From Branchinecta lynchi (Eukaryota; Arthropoda; Branchiopoda; Anostraca; Branchinectidae): DNA of 64,000 nt. Positions 34,101-43,325 of this stretch are shown here, piece by piece; positions within the stretch are counted from its first letter, which is position 1; each line of letters starts with the position of its first letter. The notes below the pieces were generated by a model that saw only the letters and a program-made list of their open reading frames with translations, was not told the origin of the DNA and did no database searches. Made by a program: the position numbers and the translations under genes. The DNA lies in the NCBI GenBank assembly GCA_023053575.1, contig JAKZAP010000019.1:434001-498000 (forward strand), in the 5' to 3' direction.

Positions 34101-34793
34101 GGTGCGAAGTCTGAGAAAGGTGCTGGTTGTTCCGTGGTGATCCCTAGTATGACAGTTTCTCGCAGTTTTAAGTTACCAAAGAACCTATCTATTTTTTCAA
34201 TTGAGATGCTAGCGATACTTAAAGCGTTGGAGTTTATTAAGTCAGATGGAAATGTGCGAAAGTGGATGATTTGTTCAGATTCGTCGTCGGCTCTGCAGTA
34301 CCTTAAGAAAGACCATGGTTCTTCCCGTATGATGGTAGATAGTATAGTTAAGTTGATTAGAAATCTTGAAAGTGTTGGTAATAATATCCTGTTGGTATGG
34401 GTCCCTGCACATGTTGGAATAGTTGGAAATGAATTAGCAGACAGTATGGCAAAACAGGGAATTATCTCTGGAGAGACAGTAAACGTGAAGCCGACGCAAA
34501 AAGAGTATACTCGGTATGTTTGTAATGTGTTGAGTGAGAAGGAAAGAGAAGGAATTATTAGAAATTGTTTAAATCCGATATTGGAGTTGTATGATTATAA
34601 AGCCCCACCGGAAGATTTGACACATGACCAAAGATCTGTTGCGGTAGCTATATTTAGACTACGAACCGGCCATGCGAAAACAAGATCTGTGATGTATAAA
34701 TGGAGGAGAGTAGATTCTCCACTATGTGATGTTTGTAATGAGTATGAAGATGTAAGACATATTATGATGAGTTGTAAAAAGTATGAAGTATAA
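31194..34793 (+). CDS. LINE ORF2: endonuclease, reverse transcriptase, RNase H
   Basis: A 1199-residue polyprotein for target-primed reverse transcription. The N-terminal APE-type endonuclease has LNSRG, LLLQETFL, GGDFNLHNPMWD and SDHLPVV (residues 1-220). The reverse transcriptase has FLDMKSAFDRVD, LPQGGVLSPLLF and the catalytic YADD near residue 668. RNase H follows: YTDGAKSEKGAG, FSIEML, CSDSSSALQYL and VPAHVGIVGNELADSMAK near residues 960-1090, with the D, E, D and H/D positions all present. It ends with a C-terminal zinc-like motif, CDVCNEYEDVRHIMMSC. All catalytic signatures look intact and no stop or frameshift is seen, so the enzyme may be functional. Confidence 0.95.
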   Translation: MKFIQLNSRGLGRAKTALIKTLIVREKPDVLLLQETFLSKDKATPKFPGFIPVRWDRESGAGGGLLTLVKENIPFKIIKVPFSGKNEVGVISVKMEDGTWVSIVNYYNRATVDFDLRQFKRVLDLCEIDKFIGGDFNLHNPMWDTISRGDQISTEFVDFITDPVNNLCLITPCDLGTRLNPSTGKSSTIDLSLVSFSMATNHEVYLSSAVDSDHLPVVIDFQCHVENQEYQRSKIWKFYSEKWPSWQSAITSKMQELPTDSCVDQLNSDITRVLIQTSEEVFGYFKPIKKKLNSIPGWNAKCEKAWLEKKKARNKFTRNPSIDNKIEMNRTSGILRRTILQETREGWTKLIEEKFTQKTSVKDLWRNFKVYTGQKKAPKIPVVLKQNGAEYTATEDKMKIFLDTLSNPSNGSPNPNTNNESFDPGIEKHPPMKVFTMEELEYSLRKLKPGATGPDQIHNLMLKNLPVEGKVAILELFNRSMRESIVPKEWKRSSIIPILKHGKDEANPESYRPISLTSCLCKLFEHLIKLRIIPLVTKIAQREQFGFLPNRSTTDCLVRLENQIKQGFRNGKDTFAVFLDMKSAFDRVDVNLLMKKVKKSGIQVEIVNWIASFLKNREVSVCVGGYNTSFKRKEDVGLPQGGVLSPLLFVIYCSDLDLSTVLGCKMYIYADDIALAATGRDPHLLKSVMQKALNCVQQWCLENNMLLSPNKSVSVFFSKKKSPPLLCVKIWGKVIQIEESFCYLGLILDSKMTWSKHIDYLVGSIKSRLNLVSAICLGKRGAPFKCISQLIKAVIVGKLDYGCFLYSDASQKCLSKLDTAFHTVLRRAIGCLRSTPIPAMLLELGLSTLRLRRESLLVKYFVRKASIEGDIIKEEILEGYNSDIRFKDRSTPGLYRCVKLITSLNTDITPLQEVAFDDGTEVRTAGIMDNVLFPIPDRGGDNGLTPLTLKLDWTRETNHLQEFLRIYTDGAKSEKGAGCSVVIPSMTVSRSFKLPKNLSIFSIEMLAILKALEFIKSDGNVRKWMICSDSSSALQYLKKDHGSSRMMVDSIVKLIRNLESVGNNILLVWVPAHVGIVGNELADSMAKQGIISGETVNVKPTQKEYTRYVCNVLSEKEREGIIRNCLNPILELYDYKAPPEDLTHDQRSVAVAIFRLRTGHAKTRSVMYKWRRVDSPLCDVCNEYEDVRHIMMSCKKYEV

Positions 34794-35860
34794 AGAGTGG
34801 TTTTTAAGAATCTAGTGATTAAGTATTTTAGGGCATTTACAATGAGATCGATATTAGGTCATGCGAATTCCCCGAAATGGGCGCGTAGAAAGGCAGTATG
34901 GCTATTGGCGAAGTATATAAAGAGTACAAACCTGCAACATGTGTTGTGAATTGTATATATAGGATAGTACTATGTCAGTGTTAAATATTTTATTTTGATA
35001 GATACATGGAAAAGTGAACTTCACCAAAAAAGGAATAAAGGAAGGAAAGGAGAGCAGAAGTTGGACTGAGCCAGTATACTCCGTACGACGTCTTTGTCGA
35101 ACCCCCAAAAATCTTAGAAAGTTTGACAAGGCCAGAAGGCCGCAGTTTAGATCATAATTGTGACAAGGCCCAGAAAGCCACAATTCGACAAAAGAAGTGA
35201 CCAAAGATATAGAGGATACGCACGTATACGGGCGATTGATTCGCCCAAACGTCAACCTTCAAACAACAACAACAACATAATATAACTGCATAGCCTAAGA
35301 TAGGGATCACCCATAAGATAGGCTAGGTACTTTTCGAAACTTTGTTCTCTTTTTCCTTGTTTTCCAGGAAATGTTTGGAAAGTTTATGGGGCCAGGAGAT
35401 AATGCGAGCTGATTCAGTGGGAAAACAGGAAAAGGTCCTAACTGTCAAGAAGGAAATCCAGAGTGAACCAGGACCTGTTTTCGACTGCAAAGAAATTTCC
35501 TTATAAGGTTTCAAGGCCAAGTTTGAGGTCATATGAATTTGAGGTTGCATTCGGCTCCTGCAAAATCTTCAGCTCATTTTAATGAAATTGAAATCCAAGC
35601 ACCTATAACAAACAGGCACTCGTACTGTTGGCACTGCACCTTCTTTCAGGTGGATCTTGCACTTCCCTGGAAGTTTTCCTATTCCTTCAAACTGTGGTAA
35701 AACCTGGTAGAGTAAATAAATCAGCAATAGGTGCTAAATAAAATAAAATGGAAGGAGGAAATGGACTGCGTAGAGTATTTTACAAGCTATAAAAAAAAAA
35801 AAAAAAAAAAAAATCTGCCTCAGCAGGTTAGTCTGTCGTTTTGATACCATTTGCGTCCTT

Positions 35861-35962
35861 GACAGCCACAGAACACTTATTAAATGTCTGAGCTCTACTG
35901 GAGGTGTGTGAGACAGCCACAGAACACTTATCAAATGTCTGAGCTCTACTGGAGGTGTGTGA
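35861..35962. repeat. 51-bp tandem duplication
   Basis: GACAGCCACAGAACACTTAT plus 31 further bases occurs twice in direct contact (35861-35911 and 35912-35962) with one clear substitution. Confidence 0.9.
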
Positions 35963-36012
35963 GTTTATTGAAAAGACTACCACTTTCAATAGTTTTTCTT
36001 GTTTGTCTAACC

Positions 36013-36348
36013 CAGAGGCGTTACTAGCCAAAATGTTTGGGGGGGATGAGGCATTTACCGACTGGCTGGTAATTTTTACCGACTTTTTAGAAAAAACCAC
36101 TGTTTTCAACAACAAAAATTATAGTTTTGAAAAAAATCGACTGATTTTCAAAAAAATCCACTGATCTTCAGAATAACCGACTATTTTGACCAATTTTCAG
36201 AAAAAACTACTATTTTCATGAAAAAAATCAACTGTTTTGACGAAAAATAGTGGCGCTTCGCGCAGACTCGGTTATTTTTTACTGACTGGCCGACAGCATT
36301 GGGGGGATGGCGTCCCCCCCTCCCCCCAACCCAGTTGTGAGGCCCCTG
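36013..36348. mobile_element. hAT-like MITE just upstream of Dr1 coding exon 1
   Basis: Second copy of the 11792-12100 family. The ends are CAGAGGCGTTAC and GTGAGGCCCCTG, with flanks GTCTAACC / CTCTAATC (6 of 8 matching, an aged duplication). It ends 26 bases before the putative acceptor at 36374, so it likely lies within a 5' UTR intron of Dr1. Confidence 0.78.
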
Positions 36349-36392
36349 CTCTAATCCAGCTGTAAACTTTCAGATCTAGAGGTGTTTCAGAA

Positions 36393-36615
36393 ATGGCAGA
36401 CAGGAATGAAGTTGCAGAGGAGGAGCTGACAATTCCCAGAGCTGCAATGAACAAGATGATCAAAGAAATCCTTCCGAATATTCGAGTGGCTAATGAATCT
36501 AGAGAGCTCATTCTGGCCTGCTGCACTGAGTTCATACATATGCTTGCCTCAGAGTCCAATGAAGTCTGTGCACAACAGCAGAAAAAGACGATTAGCCCAG
36601 AACATGTCCTTGCAG
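36393..36615 (+). CDS. DR1: Dr1/NC2-beta coding exon 1
   Basis: Dr1 is the beta subunit of negative cofactor 2. With DRAP1 it forms a histone-fold pair that binds TBP on promoters, blocks TFIIA/TFIIB entry and so represses or redirects RNA polymerase II transcription in the nucleus. This exon holds the ATG and 74 codons: an acidic start, LTIPRAAMNKMIKEILPNIR, RVANESRELILACCTEFIHM and KKTISPEHVLA, which is the histone fold nearly complete. The donor is GCAG|GTTAGT in phase 1. An acceptor-like tract (ACTTTCAG) ends 19 bases before the ATG, suggesting a non-coding 5' exon upstream. A hAT-like element ends 44 bases before the ATG. Confidence 0.96.
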
Positions 36616-36926
36616 GTTAGTTGATAAATGCGTCTGAAATAAGTCCTTTCTTATGTTGTGGCTGCCTACTTGCATAGGAGGTCGCTATGCTTACAGCAGG
36701 TCTAGACTCCTAGACTATTGAATGAACGAACGAATTCATGACATGCAGCCTAGTGACAGGCATTTGCACAGTGGCCTGTATACAGGAAGAAGACCAAAGG
36801 TTTCGATGGGATCCCAAAAACTTAATATTTGATTCAGACAATTGGTTTTGCCTTTGCCAGACTCCTTGAACATTTTTACTTTTAAAAACGAAGTTCATAT
36901 ATGGATTCATCATGTGGGTTTACCCC

Positions 36927-37326
36927 TTTAACACACATGAGCATTAGGGCGGCGGAACACGTACCTCAGTTTAAAAAGAAATTAAAAGATTATTTTCTGG
37001 GGCATAAATGTTGAATTTTGTTATGGGTGGTTAGGGGAGGAAGGGTGGGCTAGGGAGGTCAGTGTGGAAAGGGGGGAGGGGGGGGGGGGGGGGGGGTAAG
37101 GTGAGGTTCGGAGGGAAGAGCGGAGGGAGGGGGGAGTTGAGTATTGATGAGTGAGAGAGATTGGATTTCTTTTTTCTTCTTTTTTCTTTTTTTCCTTTTA
37201 TAGGTAAGTAGTTATGTGGACTTTCGCGCGAACGCAAACCCTTATAGGTTTTTTCTCCAGCGCGAAAGTGTTGTTTTTTATTTATTTTGTGAATGTTGAA
37301 AATAATAAACTTGAACTTGAACTTTA
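36927..37326 (+). mobile_element. 5'-truncated LINE inserted in a minisatellite element
   Basis: The start encodes THMSIRAAEHVPQFKKKLKD, a CR1/Rex-type C-terminus. A G-rich 3' UTR with a run of about 17 G (37077-37096) follows. The end has AATAAACTTGAACTTGAACT, a typical CR1-group tail. TTTAA flanks both sides, and the surrounding element continues across the insert when compared with the copy at 49892-51307 (TTACCCCT then AAGTCATATC), which proves the insertion. Confidence 0.72.
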
Positions 37327-37542
37327 AGTCATATCTATTTTGACGAAATTTATCGAAACTTCCTGCCTTACCTTAAACCGGACTTCGAATAAACTTCGAA
37401 TAAAACTTTTCCTTTTAACAAATTTTCCAGTTTTGACCGGATTCCGGGCCAGCTACTTGTCCGACGAGGAAATGGTTTTCATAATCGTGTTCAGCACGTC
37501 TTCTTACCCCTTAATCTACTATCTCATTAGCTGATTTAAAAT

Positions 37543-38013
37543 ATTTGACGGTGCAAAACGGACAAGTCAACTACATTTGATTAGAGCTATATTTTGGCCC
37601 TTCTTGGCAAGGCTTCAGGCTCAAGCCGCTCAAGCTTGAAAACTAACTTTTGGAAAAATAATTAAAGGTTCTTTCTTAAATATCTGATTTTATTAACTTC
37701 TTCTCTGAAAATTGGTGTGAGTTAAAGCTGGTGCTGTGATTTCATTCTGGACACAGCTGCTATTTTTGCTGTTCGATTGGGTCGTCGAAATGGTAGAAAT
37801 TCTGAAGCATTTTGATTTTGGAGTCACCTGTGTCTCCTTCTTATTTCCAGCTAAGATGGATACTTGTCGGCGTCATGTATGGTCGATTTGAAGTTCAGTA
37901 CTGTGGCTATAGATAGTCCTTCAGCCCAAGCTGACTGCGAATCATGCTGACTGCGAAACACCGCGAATCAAATATGATTCGCAGTCAGCATGGGCTGAAG
38001 GACTATCTGTGTT
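37543..38013. mobile_element. foldback element, long copy, inside the minisatellite element
   Basis: Starts TTGACGGTGCAAAACGGACA. Near its end is a near-perfect hairpin, AGATAGTCCTTCAGCCCAAG / CTTGGGCTGAAGGACTATCT-like arms (37910-38010). TTTAAAATATT on the left and TTTAAAAATATT on the right flank it. The surrounding element continues across the site when compared with 49892-51307 (TTTCAAAATATT), which defines the insertion. Confidence 0.7.
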
Positions 38014-38239
38014 TAAAAATATTGTGTTTGCCCCTTAATTTAACCTCCTCCCCCACCCCTAAATGTAGAGCTACAGAGCCCATCTACGAACTCGACCTTT
38101 CCCTTGACCCAAAGAATCCTCACACCAAGCGTCACGAAAATATCTCATTCCCTTCGAGAGTCATCGTGCTGACAGACGGACAACTTTGGCGATGCCATAG
38201 GTATCCCTCCACTTACGTTATGGGATCCCAGAAAACGTA

Positions 38240-39785
38240 AATAAGCGCATTAAGTGAAATACAGAGCGGCATTAGCACAGTATATACAACAACAGCAAAA
38301 GATAAATGAAGGTATAACAAAAATATACAACGAAAAAAATACGAATAAAACAATAAATCTACTGCATTAGCTAGCTATAGTATTGTGAAAGTAACTCGAT
38401 GTACCCTTCTACGTGAAGTCACTTCCCACAACTACCATACTGTCATGCTACCTTTAACTGTCTCCAGCTACTGTGGTAGCGTGGCGTTGGACTTTGTGAC
38501 AGTTAAAGGTAACGCATCTTCGGAGACTAAGTTCGGTTCGTTGGTTGAGGGATAAAATAAATAATATAATTGTCTCAGATCCTTTTGTCTTCTCAAACCA
38601 GATTCTTCTTGCTTCTGCGAGAGGCTCGACTCGCTACCCAAATTAGTTAAATCAAAGTGGAAGGACACACGCACACAACGAGAACCAAGTCGGTCCTGAA
38701 CTTTATCGACCCTGTGTCAGGGAGGGAGGGCAATGAACCCTCAGGTTGAGCGGTGTCTGCTCAGGTGGACAAACTCTATAAACTCTATGTCAGAGAGAAC
38801 GGGCAATAAACCCTGAGCATTCGCACAGCGTCTGCTGAAGAATCTTAGTGCGCTCGCTGCTTATATAATTTCAGGATTACACTCCAGCGCGTTGAGAAAC
38901 GTGAGGTAATAAAACATTCTGGGGATGAGTCAGTACTCAAAGGAAAACTGAAAATAATAATCAATGGTAAATACCATAGTTGGGTCAAAGACAAAAAACT
39001 TTTACATAATTCGATGATTGCACATGCGACGAGGAGTACAGAAGAAAACGGAGATATTTGAAAAAATATGACCGCGCTTGGCTGCCTGACTGGTGTCTTT
39101 TTTCCGGTGAATCGGGTACAAATCAGCGAGAAAAAACAGATTATTTTGTTGGGTTGTTTTGACTGTTTCTCGGTAGCCTGCACCTAGTCTACCATAAATT
39201 CCTGATTTTGGAACACACTATGCCGAACGCGGGATACATGTGGATCCCTCTCGTCTACTCTACTGTAAGGAATACTATTGCATTCTGAACATCGCTGAAA
39301 TCATCTGTTTCGTTTAAGGTGGGCACTTAGCGTTTGTCATAGGGTCATCCATCAGCAGGCTTAGGGTATCCCAAAGTTCGTAATTTCTTTTAGACTGGTG
39401 CCACCAGTTTTGGCAGTCTCCCATATTACTTCGACAGTTATTTGTCTTGCTTTCGCAAGTTACCTTCGTTCACTATTTCGTTACAAGCCGCAAATCTTGT
39501 CAGATTTTTTTTCTGGCCAGAAATATTTAATCCAACAGATCGAAAAATCTGGCCAGAAAACCGAAATCTGGGGGTAAATCTGGCCAGTATTCTGGAGACC
39601 AAAATCTGGCCAGATTTCTGGTTGGTGAGAAGAGCAATCTCGACAGTGAGAATTAAGCTTAAAGTGGATTTTAAGCAGGTCTCTTATCAACTAACCTTTT
39701 CTAAGCCGAACTAATGACCCGGAACGACGCCATTCCCCCCCCCTCACCCCAGATTCTTTCAAAATGACGCCTTTCCTTATTCTAG
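38240..39785. other. Dr1 intron 1 end, unassigned
   Basis: Contains CTGGCCAGA-type words repeated at 39514-39620 (six close copies in about 105 bases). Otherwise nothing recognised. Confidence 0.5.
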
Positions 39786-39949
39786 CCTTGGACAAGCTTG
39801 GTTTCGGGGACTACAGAGCAGACGCAGAAGCTGTGTTACAAGACTGTAAGGAAGTGGCTGCCAAAAAGAAGCGGCATAGCACTCGACTTGAAAACCTGGG
39901 AATTCCAGAAGAAGAGCTTCTAAGACAGCAGCAGGAACTTTTTGCTAAG
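39786..39949 (+). CDS. DR1: Dr1/NC2-beta coding exon 2
   Basis: Encodes residues 75-129: ALDKLGFGDYRADAEAVLQD, then KKKRHSTRLENLGIPEEELL and RQQQELFAK. This is the end of the histone fold (alpha-C helix), the basic stretch and the very conserved LENLGIPEEELLRQQQELF signature of Dr1. The acceptor TTATTCTAG|CC completes the split alanine codon from exon 1. The donor AAG|GTAACA is in phase 0. Confidence 0.96.
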
Positions 39950-39999
39950 GTAACATGTTTTCTATCTTCAGTCACTTTTTTTGTCTTAGGCCTATAATA

Positions 40000-40360
40000 C
40001 TAATGCAAGCTTCGTCCATAATCAGCCCATATATTTCTAAACCCGGAGACCCCAATTTTGTACGATACATTCTAACCCCTCTAAAAAAAAATACGCTGAC
40101 TTTCTCGCTTGCCGCGTTTTGCTACCTTCGATGTGAATCACGCTGTCGACAGTTGTCTGCGAGAAGTTTTTCCATCAGAAAAACCGGTTATGTAAATGGT
40201 TTCCCTGTTTTCGCTACAAGTCAACGGGTCTCGGAAAAGGCTTAAAACAGGAAAAACCCTGGGTTATTGTTGAAAGCACAGCCTAGTTTTGAAGTATTCA
40301 AATATTTTAAAATCTTTAAGTTGAAGAGTAGATAGTGCGAGTGGTCCTTTAAAAAGGAGC
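40000..40360. repeat. dispersed repeat in Dr1 intron 2 (pair with 48350-48660)
   Basis: Weakly similar along about 300 bases to 48350-48660: shared CCGGAGACC, TTTTGCTACsTTC, GCGAGAAG, TGTTGAAAGCA / TGTTAAAAGCA and a GTGGTCyTTTA stretch near the end. Family unknown. Confidence 0.45.
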
Positions 40361-40764
40361 TCAGAAGTTAGAATACGCTGTTTCTGCTTGAAATCAACTT
40401 CTTGTTGTTTACTGTCCGATATGCAGAGCCACCTTTTGCTTACGAACACTGAGGAGGTGGCAAATACGTTCACTTCTTTCAGGTTGCGACTCGCAAGTTG
40501 CCAACTCTGTCGCGCGCCACCTGGGTGCTCATTTTCTTTCCCTGAATAAAATGAATCATCATCCAAAAATAGTGGTTAATGTCTATGATTTTAAGGGCCG
40601 GCACTAAGGCTTGTCTAATGGCTTTCCAGGCATGATTGCTGTGTGTGAACCAGGGGAAAGCCAGTATGTGGTGTCGACTGAGCACTGAATGAATGGGGTA
40701 AGCGGGTTGTTGATAACGCATAGTACTGAAAATTTACTAATTAAATTGTGCAGGGAATCAGTTC

Positions 40765-40902
40765 TAATATAGATGGCACTTTTACACAAGGGATTTGTAC
40801 CCTGACCAATACCATAAACAATTTTTCGAATATTCTAAATTATATTCGAAAAATCGTTTATGGTATTGGTTACGGTACAAGTCCCTTGTGCCATCTATAT
40901 TA
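40765..40902. repeat. 138-bp near-perfect hairpin in Dr1 intron 2
   Basis: Arms of about 64 bases, beginning TAATATAGATGGCACTTTTA and ending GTGCCATCTATATTA, meet at a loop of about 8 bases near 40833. Only a few mismatches separate the arms. It is probably a short palindromic MITE and would form a strong hairpin in the Dr1 pre-mRNA. Confidence 0.8.
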
Positions 40903-41023
40903 TTAATTTCTGTGACTTGGGGATGTGAACTGGTCAGATGAATTTGCCTTCGGGCGGGATCACTGTTCATATGGCCGGCTTCTACCAGACTATTGTAGTG
41001 GTTTGCGAACTCTGTTCACAAGC

Positions 41024-41095
41024 CCCTCGGTAGCTCATTGGTAGAGTAACTGCCGTGTAAGCAGAGGGTCCTGGGTTCAAATCCCGGCTGAGGAG
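41024..41095 (+). tRNA. tRNA-Thr(TGT)-like sequence, probably a pseudogene
   Basis: 72 bases fold as a cloverleaf. Acceptor CCCTCGG pairs with CTGAGGA except for a C-A first pair. The D stem GCTC/GAGT is preceded by TA. The anticodon stem CTGC/GCAG has loop CGTGTAA (anticodon TGT), and the T arm is CTGGG TTCAAAT CCCGG. The base before the anticodon is G instead of the invariant T. With the mismatched first pair this suggests a tRNA pseudogene or tRNA-derived repeat in Dr1 intron 2. Box A and box B are both recognisable. Confidence 0.6.
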
Positions 41096-41458
41096 CAGTT
41101 TTGTCTATCAGTTCACTCCTTATAAAATGCATCAGTTCTGCTTTAAAAGACCCTTACCTAAATTACTAATTAACTCTACGGCCCTTCCTTCCATTCATTC
41201 GCGAGATTCCGAACTTCGTCTGTAATGTTTATCCGCCAATGGCGCAAGACTTATCCATTCTTTCGATTCGGATTGGATCGGAAGCTTGTCGGTTCGACTG
41301 AGCTCATTGGTTAGAAATCCCGGTTACGCAAGTTTCCTCGTATTTCTCGTCAGAACCAAGGGGAGCGTGCAAGGCTGAAAATAGTCGAGACTTGTTTGTA
41401 ATCTCTGAAAGACCCAGTAGAGTTTTAAAGGATACATCATGCATTACATACGAGTATT

Positions 41459-41843
41459 GGTTGTGTTTTTACAGACACCGTGTATCTGTCACCACGGTAA
41501 ACGAATCTGCAGTTAGTCGTTTTTGCAGTTACGGTGGTATCTGATACACGGTTTCTATGCAAAAACGACTATTGCCGAAATTGCACTTTCCGAAGTCATC
41601 CCAAAAGAAAAACTGATATCCAGTTACATCACTAAGTGCTAAGCTTCTTTCTCGCCAATTTGACAAAATTTGGTAAAAGCGAAATGACTTTTTAGATACC
41701 ACGGTCTGACCGTGGTATCTGATTATCAGATACCACGATAACTGCAAAAACGCCTTTTGACAGTGGTATCAGATACCACGGTAACTGCGAAAACGACTTT
41801 AGAGCGTGGTATCAGATACCATGGTATCTGCCAAAACGCAACT
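41459..41843. mobile_element. palindrome-reiterated MITE, copy 4 (Dr1 intron 2)
   Basis: Same family: start GGTTGTGTTTTTACAGACAC, end CTGCCAAAACGCAACT, with the shared central block (CGAAGTCATCCCAAAAGAAA) and several GATACCACGGTAACT units. It lies 33 bases before Dr1 exon 3, so it forms most of the 3' end of intron 2. Confidence 0.8.
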
Positions 41844-41876
41844 AATAAATCGTAGGCTATATGTTTGGTTTTGCAG

Positions 41877-42002
41877 GCAAGAGAAGAGCAAGCCCAAGCT
41901 GAGCAGGCTCAATGGTTACAAATGCAAGCTGAGGCTCAAGTTCACTTGCAAGGAAGCATACTGCCATCTACAGCTAAGCATTCAGACGGTGATGACTACT
42001 AA
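41877..42002 (+). CDS. DR1: Dr1/NC2-beta coding exon 3 (terminal)
   Basis: Encodes the last 41 residues: AREEQAQAEQAQWLQMQAEA, then a short tail ending SDGDDY and a TAA stop. The Q/A-rich WLQMQ helix is the family's C-terminal region. The acceptor is TTTTGCAG|GCA. The assembled protein has 170 residues, close to the roughly 175 of vertebrate Dr1, with a shorter acidic end. A MITE ends 33 bases before this exon, and a repeat begins within about 10 bases of the stop codon, so the 3' UTR must run into transposon-derived DNA. I did not find a convincing poly(A) signal outside the repeats. Confidence 0.93.
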   Translation, partial: AREEQAQAEQAQWLQMQAEAQVHLQGSILPSTAKHSDGDDY

Positions 42003-42222
42003 CTACTGAAATTCGCCTTATTCAAGTTCAGCGCTTCAAGAGGACTAGTTTCTGTTAATCCCCCACTGTCTCACAATCAACAATGGTGTAGACATAGAAA
42101 AAAGTCAGATCCACAAGGTAGTGGGTAACTTTCCTTTTCTACTACTGAGATACCTGCAAAACCCCCATTACTTGGGTCGCAGATTGCAGATTTTCTACTC
42201 ACTAACCTGTAGATCTATTTTA

Positions 42223-43325
42223 GGGTGTGTTTCGGCGCCAACCGATGTTCGGCGGCAACCGGTAACCGGTTGTCGCGAAAACAGTTTTTTATCGTAACCA
42301 AAAATCGGTTCTCCCAAACCATTGGAAATGACGCGAAAACACGTTTCAAATTTGAAGACGATGACGTGATGAAGAAAGATATTTGATAATAAAGATGGAG
42401 GAAGGATTTGTAGCTGCAACTGGATCTATATCAGCAGCTGACTGGGTTTTGTGTTCGGCTGTATCTGTCACGATAATACAAAGTCATAGTAATAATAGCA
42501 AAAGAAAAAATTAAAGGTAAAACTGAAAAATTGAAAACTGGAAATTGTAATTAAAAATTAAATTAAGACTAAAAATTAAAAATTCAAATTAACCATTCCT
42601 TCAGCTCAAGCTGAGTGCGATCATATTTGACAGTGAGAAACGGATACGTCAGTTGAATTTTATCAGAGCTATATTTCGGCCCTTCTTGGCAAGGGTCCTG
42701 GTCAGGGTCAAAGCCACTCAAGTTGGAAAAACGATAATTACGATCAGACTCGCAGTCAGCTTGGGCTGAAGGAATATTTACTTATAATTTTTTATTTTTA
42801 AGTTTAATTTTTATTTTTTAGTTTTAATTTTTATTTTTATATTAAAATTTTCGGTTTCGTTTTTTTTTTTTCTATTACTTTTTATTATTATTACAAATTA
42901 AAAAATGAAAATTGTAAATCAAAATTGAAACTAAAAATTAAAAATAAATTAAACTTAAAATTAAAAGTTAAAAATTAAAATTTAAAATTAAAAATTCAAA
43001 TTAAATATAAAATTCAAATTAAGAATCAATAAAATATTCAATTTATATTTTGGACTATGTAAGTTCTTATTTTAACTTTAGAACATTTTTCTATTTGCTG
43101 TTCCGCCTTTGTTTTTATTTTCTAGTTGATGACGGTGAAGCTGAATCAGAACCAAGAATCGTGAACGGTAACGATAACCGTTCCAAAATTTCCTGACCGA
43201 AGATCGGAACCGATCTCCGAACCAAATCCTGGTCGACGCAAAAACACCGGTTCATCAGAACCGAAGGTCGCGAAAACACTGGTTACTCTGAACCGAAGTA
43301 CATTGGTTGGCGCCGAAACAGGCCC
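42223..43325. mobile_element. PIF/Harbinger-like non-autonomous element with TTA duplication
   Basis: The ends GGGTGTGTTTCGGCGCCAAC and GTTGGCGCCGAAACAGGCCC are inverted repeats (18 of 20 match). TTA flanks both sides (42220-42222 and 43326-43328). The interior is A/T-rich with runs of ATTAAAAATTAAA and has no transposase. Removing it rejoins GATCTATT-TTA-CTATGTCTGAC, which matches the same phrase at 49727-49737 (complement) and 51411-51430. Confidence 0.85.
42597..42777. mobile_element. foldback element nested in a Harbinger-like element
   Basis: Inverted ends ATTCCTTCAGCTCAAGCTGA and CAGCTTGGGCTGAAGGAAT, with the family's ATATTTGACAGTGAGAAACG and CGGCCCTTCTTGGCAAGGGT inside. It lies within 42223-43325, making this the third level of nesting. 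Confidence 0.75.

Larger units (their letters stand above)
29685..35275 (+). mobile_element. full-length I-type non-LTR retrotransposon with target duplication
   Basis: A 5.59 kb element with two intact overlapping ORFs, a 5' UTR of about 220 bases, a 3' UTR of about 480 bases and a CAA/AAC-repeat 3' tail. It is flanked by exact 13-base direct repeats CATAATATAACTG (29672-29684 and 35276-35288), the expected target-site duplication of target-primed reverse transcription. ORF2 carries endonuclease, reverse transcriptase and RNase H domains, which with a CCHC-knuckle ORF1 places it in the I superfamily (I/Nimb-like). The intact ORFs and perfect duplication indicate a recent insertion. It lies between the divergent MIPEP and Dr1 genes. 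Confidence 0.95.
36787..38235 (+). mobile_element. minisatellite element B, copy 2 (interrupted)
   Basis: Starts AAGACCAAAGGTTTCGATGG and ends TATGGGATCCCAGAAAA. It is interrupted by the LINE tail (36927-37326) and by the foldback element (37543-38013). Only one 137-base unit remains (near 37425). The tail has CAGACGGACAACTTTGGCGA. It occupies nearly half of Dr1 intron 1. Confidence 0.7.
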
